Shown one piece after another: positions 1 to 8,682 of a stretch of DNA of 64,000 nt. The DNA comes from Caulochytrium protostelioides. Its lineage: Eukaryota > Chytridiomycota > Caulochytriomycetes > Caulochytriales > Caulochytriaceae. Where the stretch lies: contig ML014114.1 in the NCBI GenBank assembly GCA_003615045.1, forward strand, positions 124,001 to 188,000. The letters run 5' to 3'. The notes beneath the pieces were generated by a model. That model had not been told where the DNA came from and made no database searches. It worked only from the letters and a program-made list of their open reading frames with translations. Each line of letters begins with the position of its first letter. Position 1 is the stretch's first letter. Position numbers and translations under genes: made by a program.

Positions 1-781
1 GGGCCGTCGCCCGGCTGCAGCAAGGGCTGCGCGTTGATGTGCACGATGGCGGGCAGCGTGAACGCCAGCGTCTTGCCGGAGCCCGTGGAGGCGATGCCGA
101 CCATGTCACGACCGCTGAGGGCCATCGGCCAGCCCTGCGCCTGGATCGCGGTAGGCTTATCGAAGCCGAGGGCAACGACTTCCTTGAGCACGTAGGGCGG
201 GAAGTTGGCCTCCTCAAAGGTCTCGATGGGCTTCGGGATATCCGGGCCGAACGTCTTGATGTCGTGGGTAGCGTAGAACTCGGCCACGTCGGCGTCCGAG
301 CGGTTTTTGACCGTCTCCGACTCGACGTAGAAGTTCTTCTCGAACTTGGGGAGCTCGACCTGGTCCCAGATCGGAGTCTGGAGCGAGGCGCCGAGGGCGC
401 CGTTGCTGAAGCCGCTACCGCCACGGTCGCCACCGTAGCCGCCGCGACCGCCGCCGCGACCACCACCGCGACCGCCGCCAAAGCCGCCGCCACGGCCACC
501 GCCGTAGCCGCCACCGCGGCCACCACCGTAGCCGCCGGACGAGCCGCCGTAGCTGTCACCGCCGGCGGGCGCGCCGTAGCCGCCGGACGAGCCGCCGTAG
601 CCGCCCGATTGACTATGTCAGAAATCAAGAACATGTTGAAACAAAGCGTCAAAGTGAGCATTAACGATGTGATCACGTTGCATCATGCGCAAAAAAAAAA
701 GAAAGGCATCGACATCATACATCATACGCTGTGTATGGGCAAGGATTTTGGAACTTACGGTGCGTCGTTGCCCCAAGACAT
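1..781 (-). CDS. DBP2: DEAD-box RNA helicase, Dbp2/p68 (DDX5) type, 5' part; runs off the left edge
   Basis: ATP-dependent RNA helicase of the Dbp2/p68 family, acting in mRNP remodelling, transcription-coupled RNA handling and ribosome biogenesis (family knowledge). Only the N-terminal third lies in the window. Reading the minus strand, a tiny first exon (781-759) encodes MSWGNDAP and ends in a GTAAGT donor. A 146-nt intron (758-613) ends in ATAG, and exon 2 runs from 612 off the window. Exon 2 encodes a Gly/Tyr/Arg-rich RGG tail, then [14 protein letters not shown] and the Q-motif region ([32 protein letters not shown]), then Walker A as ASTGSGKT. The phase-2 splice rejoins the frame exactly. 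Motifs II-VI lie outside. DDX3/Ded1 was considered, but the [11 protein letters not shown] and [18 protein letters not shown] context fits Dbp2/p68 better. Confidence 0.9.
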
Positions 782-1869
782 AGTGTGAGCGAAGAGGGAG
801 AGGGAGAGGGGTTCGGGAGAGCAAAGGAATCTGTATAGGTGCTGAGATACACGGTGTGTAGCTCAAGAGCAGGATGTCGTGATGTCGAGATCAGAGAATA
901 GTTGTCGCTGTCCTCATGCCATCTGCTACGTTACTATATACTATCCGTTGCATAGAAGCGAATCGCTATGGGACATGTGAGCACGAACATGTAAGGTTGG
1001 GACGGCATCCCAGCGTGACGCGACGTAGATGGGGATGGGCTGTTATGTACCCCGCCGTGCAGCTTGCGACCGCGGCACGCCGGGCTCGGACGGAGTTTCG
1101 GACGGAGGCGACGGCGTCCGAAGCGCCCCGAAATGTCCGCTCGCGGCTTGGCCACACGGATGACGGCCGGCACGGCGAAGGACTTGCTGGCCCCTGTGCC
1201 TGCTGGCCGCTGTGCCTGCTGGCGGCGGGTCAACGGCGGGTCAATAGCAAAAATAAATGAAAGGCCAGCCCCCGCGGAGCGATACGCTCCCGCGAGTGGC
1301 GAGGGGACCACCGCCACGTCAGCGGCGGTCATTCCCGGCGGGATCGCGGCCGCCATTGCGCCGGGGCTGCGGCGACGGCATCTGCGACAGCTCTTTCGCC
1401 ACGGGTGGCGCATACCGAATCATGACGTGACGGGCCAAGGATAGCGATCACGCGGAGAGGATCCGAGCTTCTTGAGACTCTGCATTCGTGCTGACCGAGC
1501 CGGATCTCCATCGTCGATGGCAATGGCGCCTCCTGAGAGACGCCAAGAATCTGTCGGTACCTGGTGAAGCCGTGTACGGCGATGCAACAAGCAGGGGGCT
1601 GTCCGCTTTCCGCGACCTCGATGCGGCCATCGGGACATTAAAAGCAATAAAAAAAACCAATAGGTCTTGCCCATCCTTCTGAGGTCTCACGGGGTGCATG
1701 CGTCAACATGATGAACACATCCCCCCCGTCCTTCAGCAATCAAATGAGCGTGTCATTTCTTCTATCACAAATCTCGCTTCATACCTCCGCGAGAAACCTT
1801 CAATGTCGATACAACGAAATGTAAATGGGTCATGGATGGATTACAATGATCATATAATAGGAGATCTTT
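782..1869. other. Intergenic region between DBP2 start and IleRS stop
   Basis: No convincing gene was seen. The stretch holds the DBP2 upstream region and the IleRS 3' flank. GC falls toward the IleRS end (about 1610-1870), where AT-rich tracts suit a 3' untranslated region. The ORFs here are short, overlap on both strands and resemble no family I recognise. Confidence 0.6.
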
Positions 1870-4800
1870 TCAAGCGCGGAGAATGTACATGACAAAGTCC
1901 ATCTCGCTGACCGAGCCTTCGGTGCGGGCAAGGACGGTGGCCTCGTCGGCGGCGGGCGCGTCGGCCAGGGCGACGACGGGCAGGGTCTGCTTGACGGTGC
2001 GCTCGATAAAGGCGTTTTGCGAGGCGACGATGGCGCGGAGCGGCGAGTCCGGCGCGAGCGCGAGCAGGTACTTGACCGTGTCCGTGGGCTTGAGCATCAG
2101 CTCCTTGCGCATGCGCTGGATCGAGCGCGTCACTTCACGGGCCATGCCCTCCTGGATGAGGCTGTCGTCCTGGCGGATGTCGAGCAGCACGACGACGTCG
2201 GCCGCGGAGCCGGCCTGGAACTCGGTCGAGTCGGCCTCTACGAGGCGCTGGACCTGCACGAGGGACGAATCGACGGGGACGCCGCCGACCTCGATGGTGC
2301 CCGAGGTCAGGAAGGCCTTGATGGCGTCCTGGGAGACTTCGGGCAGCCCCTTGCGGACCTTGGCGGCGTCGCCGCGCAGGGCCTGGCCGAGCGCGCGGTT
2401 GTCGGCCACGAGCTTGTAGCCGATGCCATACTTCTCTTCCTCGGCCGTCACGACCAGGCTGCGGATGTTGAGCTCCTCGAGGATGTACTGCTCAGTGGAC
2501 GCGAGGTCGGCGTGGTAGGTCGGATCCGGGTGGACCACAACAATCTGGGCACACGGCGTCTTGAGCATGATGTTGGCCTTGTCGCGGCAGATGCGGCCGA
2601 GGTCGATGACGGTCTGCATGCGCGTGACGGCGCGCTCGACGGCTTCGTCGGCGTACATCGCCTTCGGCTCCGGCAGCATGAGGTGATGGATGCTGTCCTT
2701 CAGGTACTCGGCCGCGCCGGGCGCGTTGGCGCGGATCACAGGCTTCAGGTAGAGATACATGCTCTCGACAATGAAGGGCATGAACGGCGACATGATGCGC
2801 GCGAGCGAGAAGAGGATCTCGAAGAGCACCGACAGAGCGATCTGCGCCTGCTCGGGGCCCTGCTCGCCCTTCAGACGGCGACGGTTGTAGCGGACGTACA
2901 TGTTGGTGAGCTCGTCGACGTGCTTCAGCAGACGCGGGGCCACCGTGTAGAGACGGTAGGCCTTCATCTCTTGGTGCATCCAGGCCACGAGCGACTGGTG
3001 CGAGGCCAGAATCCAGCGGTCCATGATGTTCATCTGCGCGGTGCTCACGGGCTCGGCGGGGTTATAACGGAAGACGATGTCGTCGCTCTGCTTCAGCAGC
3101 TCACACTGCGCAAAGAAGAAGCGGAACGCGTTGAACCAGGGCAGCAGCACACGCTGAGTGAGCTCCTTCAGGCCCTGCTCCTTGAACGCGAGCGGCTCGG
3201 CGCGGACCGCTGGCGAGTTGCACAGGTACATGCGGAACACGTCGGCGCCCCACTGGTCGATCAGAATCGCGGGATCCGTGTAGTTCTTTAGGCGCTTGGA
3301 CATCTTCTTGCCGTCCGACGCGAGGACGAGACCGTTCGTGATGAGGTTCTTCCATGGCGCCGTGCCGAACAGGTGCGTCGACAGCACGAGCAGGGTGTAG
3401 AACCAGCCGCGGGTCTGGTCGAGGCCCTCGGCGATGAAGTCGGCCGGGAAAGATTTCTTGAACAGCTCCTGGTTTTCGAAGGGGTAGTGCATGTGCGCGT
3501 AGGGCATGGAGCCCGACTCGAACCAGCAGTCGAACACCTCGGGCGTGCGGCGCAGCATGCCCTTGCCGTCCTTCGACGGGATCGTGATGTGGTCGATCGA
3601 ATCGCGGTGCAGATCCGTGATGCCCGTCACGCCTGAGAGACGCTCGAGCTCCTCGATCGAGCCGATCGCGACGATCTCCGTGTGGTCCTCGTTCACCCAC
3701 AGCGGGATCGGTGTGCCCCAGTAGCGGTTGCGGGACAGGTTCCAGTCGCGGGCGTTCGCCAGCCACGCGGCAAAGCGCTTCTCCTTGACGAAGTCCGGCA
3801 CCCAGTAGGTGGCGGCGTTGTTCTCGAGCAGCTGGTCGGTGATCGTCGAGACGCGCATGAACCACGCGGGGACGGCGCGGTAGATGAGCGGCGTGTCCGA
3901 GCGCCAGCAGAAGGGGTACGAGTGCGTGAAGGGCTGGTGGTTAAGCGCCTTCTTACGCATCTTGAGCGTCTTCAGGATGTCCAAATCAGCCTGCTTCACG
4001 TGTTTGCCCTCAAAGTCCTTGATACGCTCAGTGAAACAGCCCTTCTCATCGACCGGGCAGACGAGATCGCCCTCGCCCTTGATGATGCCGTTCGCCACGC
4101 ACACGCGGTAATCGTCCTCACCAAAGGCCGGGGCGTTGTGAACGATACCAGTACCGCTCGCATCGGTGACATACGGGTCCGCCATCACGCGGAACGCGGT
4201 CGCCTCGAAGTCCTGGAAGTAATCAAACGGCGGCGTGTAGCGCTTGCCCACCAGGTCCGCGCCCTTGATCTTCTCAAGGATCGTGTACTTGGCTTTCTTG
4301 AGGCTCGGGTACAGCGCGCCGAGCAGCTTCTCCATCAGGATGAAGATGCGGCCCGTAGTCTCATCCTTAAACTTGATGTACTCAAAGTCGGCATTCACGC
4401 ACAGACCCATATTAGACGGCAGGGTCCAGGGGGTCGTGGTCCATGCAAGCAGCTCAACGCTCGGGTCCTCAACAAGCGGGAAGGCGCACACCACGGAGGG
4501 GTCGACGACGTCCTTGTAGTTCTGGCCGGCCTCGAAGTTGGACAGCGGCGTGCACACGGCGGTCGAGTACGGCAGGATCTTGAATCCACGGTAGATCTGG
4601 CCCTTGTCGAAAAGTGTCTTCAACGCCCACCATTCGGACTCCATGAAGTTGTTGTCCATCGTCTTGTAGTCATTGTCGAAATCGATCCAGCGGCCGAGGC
4701 GGTGGACGGTCTGGCGCCACTCGGAGCGGTACTTCATGACAATGGCGCGGCACTCAGCGTTATAGGTCGCGATGCCCATTTTGTGGACGTCCTCGGGGCC

Positions 4801-6990
4801 TTTGATCTCGAACTTCTTGTCGATCTCATACTCGACAGGTAGGCCGTGGCAGTTGTGCACAATTACACCGTCGACGACGAAGGAATGGTGGTCCGGCACT
4901 CGAATGTCGAACACGTGGCGTTCTCCAACATCCTCGACGTGAACGACGCGCAACTGAAATGTCGGCAGCTGCAGCTGCGAGCGCGAAAAGGCATAGCAAA
5001 CCGCTTTTTTGAGCACATGACGAATAGCATCAGCCTCCTCCTCGTCAGGTTCGCAAACCGCTGCTTCCACCGCCTCATCCGTCGGATCGGCAACGAACAA
5101 CTCCCACGCACCCATGTCGCGAAGCCACGACTCTGCATGCGGCAGCCCGTCAGTCTGGTAAGAGGTCGGCGCAGCTAATCCCTCGAAGTGGCGCATCTTA
5201 TCGTACGAGACGATGTGGTCGCCAGCGACGGCGCGCTGGCGTGCGTCAAGCTGACTGCATGCCTCCTTGTATTGGTCGATGAACGTGCCCTCGGGAACCT
5301 CCGAGGCGAGTTGCAGCGTGCGACGAATGACCTGCATATTGATGGCGTTGATGGAGTCCTTCATGCGCTGGTACGCGACTGCGGCCGACAGACGCGCCTG
5401 CTTATGACAGCAATAGCGATATCCGACAGTCTGGCCGAACTGTACGAGCGACTCGGTGCCGATGGAAATGGACAATTCGAACTTGGAGTTGGAAGTGACG
5501 CGCGGTGTGTGGGTGTGAACGTCCGTCACCCCGACACGCGCCAACAGCTGCACCATGGTGGCCATGTACGCCTGCAGCGTCGGCAGGCACGCTTCCGTAC
5601 GGCTCTGAGTGAATGCCGGCATAATGAGAGACGAGCAACCTGTACTCTCGCGTGACACGTACGGCGCGTGCCCGCCACCTCCGAACATGCCGGCAAGGAA
5701 CTCACGAACGACGCCCACCGGACAGTCGGCTTCACTGAGAAAGCCAGGCACGGTGTAAGACGAGTCAATGCGATGACCGGTTGGCAGGCCTAAGCCATCG
5801 ACCAACGCAGTCACGAGTGACCGAGGGATGTCCAGAACGTAGTAGTTGCCTTTGGCTACGAAACGGTAGAGCGGGCGCAGACCCACGACGGCGTGAATAG
5901 ATTCAACCGCCTGTCGCGCGTCAAGCTCATGACCGAGGTACACCTGCGCGTCGACGTGGCCGCTGGCACGGCGCATCACCGTGCCGTCGGTCAGCAGGAG
6001 ACCGAGCAAACTGGCGAACGCCGCCGTCTTGACGCGCTGCTGTACCGTTGACCACCCGAAAGTTAAGTCACCGACGGACAGCGACCACGTGTCGTTCGGA
6101 TCGTCCGTCACGAAGTCTACGCCGAAGCTGGGCTGCTCCACAGAAGTGAGCAAGCGCACAACGGGCGTCGGGTCCGCGGCCTCCACAACATTTTGGTTAA
6201 TGTGATCGAAGGTAATGGCAGTGCGCCATCCCGCAGTGGTCATAACACGGTGGTCAGGCGTGCATACCAACACACGCCCGTCCTCCAAAGTGAGTTGCAC
6301 ACACTTGCGCACCTCCTGGTCGAACCATTGATCCGCCTGAGCGGTGTCAACTCCGGAGTTCTTGGCGTCGTAGATGAGAACGGGGGTGTTCACAACTCCC
6401 GCGAACTCGATGGGAAGCGCGTAGCCCGAACCCGTGCCAACCGACGAGCCGGCAGCGACGCAGTCCCAGCCGAAGCGGCGCGTGACGTGGTGGCCAGTCT
6501 GGTGCGCATAGCGGGTGACGGTGTCCTTGATCGTGCCTGCGAGCAAGTGGCCCGCGTGCGGCAGACCCGTCGCGAACGGCGGCCCGTCAAAGAACGTGTA
6601 CACGGGCTTGCCCTCGGACTGCCGCAGCGACTCCTGAAACGCATCGGTCTTGTCCCAGTGTTCCATGACCTTGCGCTCCTCTTCGGCGAACTTCCACGCC
6701 ACCGGAGGCACGGGGTACGGCAGGATGCTCACGCTGGTCGGCTGGGCATCCGATGGGGCCGTCGCGGCGGCCACCGCCGTGCTTTCGTTGACCGTCATAG
6801 TGAAGGTCGCTTTAGCAGACTTCGTCGGCTTCACTCGCGTCTCGCGGGCCGACTGGGCAGCAGCAGCAGTGGTATGCGCTGAGGCAGACAGAATAACAGC
6901 GCCAGCACGCAACGACGGCGGTAAGGGACGGCAGAAGGGCACGCGAGGGCAGCGGAGATAGCCGGGTCGTCGAAACCAGGCAGCACTCAT
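1870..6990 (-). CDS. ILS1: Isoleucyl-tRNA synthetase (cytosolic type) with an in-frame intein
   Basis: Charges tRNA-Ile with isoleucine (class Ia synthetase). The 1706-residue frame contains, on ORF numbering, the class I signature HAGH (145-148), the start of the GWDCHGLPVEYE motif (GWD at 174-176), a 537-residue intein (177-713), the rest of that motif from C714, and KMSKR at 1229-1233. WTTTPWTLPSN of the CP1 editing domain, FDCWFESGSMPYA and the C-terminal anticodon-binding region are also present. Without the intein the protein is about 1169 residues, normal for a eukaryotic cytosolic enzyme. Residues 1-63 are Arg-rich and lack acidic residues in the first 48, like a mitochondrial presequence. 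The next Met (codon at 6798, MTVNEST) would give the usual cytosolic start, so both starts may be used. No intron is needed. Confidence 0.97.
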   Translation of the reverse strand: MSAAWFRRPGYLRCPRVPFCRPLPPSLRAGAVILSASAHTTAAAAQSARETRVKPTKSAKATFTMTVNESTAVAAATAPSDAQPTSVSILPYPVPPVAWKFAEEERKVMEHWDKTDAFQESLRQSEGKPVYTFFDGPPFATGLPHAGHLLAGTIKDTVTRYAHQTGHHVTRRFGWDCVAAGSSVGTGSGYALPIEFAGVVNTPVLIYDAKNSGVDTAQADQWFDQEVRKCVQLTLEDGRVLVCTPDHRVMTTAGWRTAITFDHINQNVVEAADPTPVVRLLTSVEQPSFGVDFVTDDPNDTWSLSVGDLTFGWSTVQQRVKTAAFASLLGLLLTDGTVMRRASGHVDAQVYLGHELDARQAVESIHAVVGLRPLYRFVAKGNYYVLDIPRSLVTALVDGLGLPTGHRIDSSYTVPGFLSEADCPVGVVREFLAGMFGGGGHAPYVSRESTGCSSLIMPAFTQSRTEACLPTLQAYMATMVQLLARVGVTDVHTHTPRVTSNSKFELSISIGTESLVQFGQTVGYRYCCHKQARLSAAVAYQRMKDSINAINMQVIRRTLQLASEVPEGTFIDQYKEACSQLDARQRAVAGDHIVSYDKMRHFEGLAAPTSYQTDGLPHAESWLRDMGAWELFVADPTDEAVEAAVCEPDEEEADAIRHVLKKAVCYAFSRSQLQLPTFQLRVVHVEDVGERHVFDIRVPDHHSFVVDGVIVHNCHGLPVEYEIDKKFEIKGPEDVHKMGIATYNAECRAIVMKYRSEWRQTVHRLGRWIDFDNDYKTMDNNFMESEWWALKTLFDKGQIYRGFKILPYSTAVCTPLSNFEAGQNYKDVVDPSVVCAFPLVEDPSVELLAWTTTPWTLPSNMGLCVNADFEYIKFKDETTGRIFILMEKLLGALYPSLKKAKYTILEKIKGADLVGKRYTPPFDYFQDFEATAFRVMADPYVTDASGTGIVHNAPAFGEDDYRVCVANGIIKGEGDLVCPVDEKGCFTERIKDFEGKHVKQADLDILKTLKMRKKALNHQPFTHSYPFCWRSDTPLIYRAVPAWFMRVSTITDQLLENNAATYWVPDFVKEKRFAAWLANARDWNLSRNRYWGTPIPLWVNEDHTEIVAIGSIEELERLSGVTGITDLHRDSIDHITIPSKDGKGMLRRTPEVFDCWFESGSMPYAHMHYPFENQELFKKSFPADFIAEGLDQTRGWFYTLLVLSTHLFGTAPWKNLITNGLVLASDGKKMSKRLKNYTDPAILIDQWGADVFRMYLCNSPAVRAEPLAFKEQGLKELTQRVLLPWFNAFRFFFAQCELLKQSDDIVFRYNPAEPVSTAQMNIMDRWILASHQSLVAWMHQEMKAYRLYTVAPRLLKHVDELTNMYVRYNRRRLKGEQGPEQAQIALSVLFEILFSLARIMSPFMPFIVESMYLYLKPVIRANAPGAAEYLKDSIHHLMLPEPKAMYADEAVERAVTRMQTVIDLGRICRDKANIMLKTPCAQIVVVHPDPTYHADLASTEQYILEELNIRSLVVTAEEEKYGIGYKLVADNRALGQALRGDAAKVRKGLPEVSQDAIKAFLTSGTIEVGGVPVDSSLVQVQRLVEADSTEFQAGSAADVVVLLDIRQDDSLIQEGMAREVTRSIQRMRKELMLKPTDTVKYLLALAPDSPLRAIVASQNAFIERTVKQTLPVVALADAPAADEATVLARTEGSVSEMDFVMYILRA
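4852..6462 (-). mobile_element. Intein with LAGLIDADG homing-endonuclease domain inside IleRS
   Basis: A 537-residue protein insert interrupts the conserved IleRS motif between GWD and CHGLP. Intein numbering: Cys1 opens it; block B is CTPDHRVMTTAGW with the TxxH pair T68/H71; block F/G reads RHVFDIRVPDHHSFVVDG and ends VHN; the +1 extein residue is the motif's own Cys. These are the nucleophiles and assisting residues needed for standard class 1 splicing. Two dodecapeptide (LAGLIDADG) motifs lie at 152-160 (LLGLLLTDG) and 256-264 (LAGMFGGGG). The second has Gly263 where the catalytic Asp is normal, so endonuclease activity is doubtful. The text around block E (VREFLAGMFGGGGHAP) and the later YRYCCHKQARL resemble eukaryotic nuclear inteins such as those in RNA-polymerase subunits and Prp8 (recalled, not searched). 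The reading frame is open through both junctions. Confidence 0.95.
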
Positions 6991-7583
6991 TCAGAGGGGA
7001 GGAAGCGCGCGGCACCAACAAGGGCACAGACGCAGAAGAGAGGGAGGGAGAGAAGGGGTGGGGCTACGAGGTGATACAGGCCGGGTGACGCCAGGGGAGC
7101 CAGGCAACGATGCGATGAGAACGTACGGACGATAAGTGGGTCGCACGAATGCAATGACGCTTTCTGTCTGCCTGCACGTGTTGCTGCGCGAATGATGTAT
7201 TTATCTGGTAACTCCGACACGCGTCCGTATGCCAACAAGGGCGTTCTGGTGGCGCCAGCACCATGTCCGAAAGCATGCGCCGAGTGGTGTGTGCATGCAA
7301 GTCGACCCGAGACGCCATGACGGTGCGCAGTCACAGCGGGTCGTGGCTGCGGCCCAAGTCACCCTCGTCGTCGTCGTCGTCCTGGTGGGAGACGGTTGCC
7401 GGCGGAGTGTGCTCCAGGAACTCGCGGCGGTCCGACATGGCGCCGCCCCACCTCCGCCGTGGGCGGGCCGAGGGGTCAGCCGGGGCTTGGCTAGCCTAGT
7501 CAGAGAGGGGCCCATGCACCAGCTCTGCTGCACGTCTCTTTGGCTCGGCGACCGACCCTGGGCCAGGAAGCAACCAGAAGTAA
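6991..7583. other. Intergenic region upstream of IleRS, left of the Fanzor fragment
   Basis: Holds the IleRS upstream region and possibly the unrecognisable 5' part of the Fanzor element. A short GTC run lies at about 7363-7383. No family motif was found in any frame, including a search for a RuvC-I-like Asp motif expected upstream of the Fanzor fragment. Confidence 0.5.
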
Positions 7584-8501
7584 TCTTATCCCGGCCAATT
7601 CCGAAAGGAAAGGCTAGTAAATCCCCGACCGCGCTCCCTGATGGGAGATGTATCCATTACTTTTGTTTTGTTTTCTCATGTGCACCCAGGTAACGACCGC
7701 TTCCTGGAAGTATGGCTCGCTACGTACGAGCCGCTAAGGGCCGAGTTCCTGAAGCCGCGCTGGGCGCGCCAGCGCCTAGGGCTCTTCGGTGGCAAGCAGC
7801 GCGTGTTTGCCAAGTTCATGAACCGCGTCGACAAGGGGGCGGCCACGGCGATGGCGCCCGTCGTCGCCGAAGTGGTGGCTGCCTATGGGGCGTCCAAGTT
7901 GGCCCCCGGAGGCTAGAGCGAGATCTCGGTTCCAACCGCTCGCGCGTACCAGGCGTGTGCCCAGCGGTTCCGCACCATCCTGGTCGACGAGTTCCGGACA
8001 ACCCAGCTGCATGCCGAGACGAACGAGATCCTGACCAAGGTGAAACCCCGAGACGCGACGAAGGTGCCGATCGCTCCCGCGTCCCGGACAAGCGCTCCTG
8101 TAACAGCGTCTGCGGCCGTGAACCCGGTCTGCAGGAGTGGGGCGAGCGCTCGCTCGACGGCGTCGACGCGGGTCAACCCGCCCCGCAGTGCTCGCGCGGG
8201 CGCTTCCGTGGCCGCGCCGACGCCGGCCACCCCGGTCGGCAAGACCCGGGTGTATGCCGACACGAATGTGGTCTTGAAGCCCGGTCAACACCGGCGCCAG
8301 AGAACCGTGGTCCGAGGGTTGCTGAGGTATAAAGCTACCCACGGCAATGAAACCACCCCCAGCAAGTTTGTGAACCGCGACCTCAATGCCGTGTTGAACA
8401 TCCGACGCTGCCTGGCCTTACCGGAAAGACCGGAGGCGTTGGGCCGCATTCCCGGGCATACCCCACTGCAGTCCCAGGTCGGCAAGGCCATTCGACACTG
8501 A
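7584..8501 (+). pseudogene. Decayed 3' fragment of a Fanzor (TnpB-like, OrfB) RNA-guided nuclease gene
   Basis: The frame opens at 7584 (after an upstream stop) and runs to TGA at 8499-8501, broken by a single in-frame TAG at 7914-7916. The parts before and after lie in the same frame and read as one conserved block: FLKPRWARQRLGLFGGKQRVFAKFMNR, then AAYGASKL, then EISVPTARAYQACAQRF, ILVDEFRTTQ and, near the end, RGLLRYK and FVNRDLNAVLNIRRC. The last is the RuvC-III signature (NRDxNAAxNI) of TnpB/Fanzor proteins, with its Asp kept. TnpB and Fanzor are transposon-linked RNA-guided nucleases. The N-terminal half with RuvC-I is not recognisable, the zinc-ribbon Cys pairs expected before NRD are not visible, and an Ala/Pro/Ser-rich stretch separates VDEFRT from RGLL. 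No transposase lies beside it. A short intron (GTAAAT at 7617 to CAG at 7689) is conceivable. It is tail-to-tail with the T-box gene. Confidence 0.78.
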
Positions 8502-8518
8502 ACCGAATGCGCGTTTGC

Positions 8519-8550
8519 CTCGGGGGGAACCCCTGGGGTCCACCACCGAG
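8519..8550 (+). other. Hairpin 17 nt downstream of the Fanzor stop codon; candidate remnant of the guide-RNA end
   Basis: CTCGG (8519-8523) can pair with CCGAG (8546-8550). Inside, GGAACCC (8526-8532) pairs with GGGTCC (8536-8541) with one bulged A and a CTG loop. In TnpB/Fanzor systems the guide RNA is encoded at the 3' end of the gene and its flank, so the position fits. The structure was judged by eye and the role is inferred only. Confidence 0.35.
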
Positions 8551-8682
8551 AGCATGATGTGCGCCTTGATTCAAGATACTCAATCTCTAGACCGTCGACA
8601 CATGCCAACATCACGTGAATATGTTAGATATGGAGACATGAGTATACAACCCATCTAAGGAAGGGAACGACGCGCGGGGTGC

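Noticed and set aside
2017-4842. Long plus-strand ORFs (424 and 386 codons) opposite IleRS
   Set aside because: They are antisense to a well-conserved synthetase, are rich in Arg/Val/His/Leu, contain no known motif and reflect the absence of AT-rich stop codons at high GC.
7229-7693. Plus-strand ORF (154 codons) left of the Fanzor fragment as its possible N-terminal half
   Set aside because: No RuvC-I motif or other TnpB-like block could be read in it; left unassigned.
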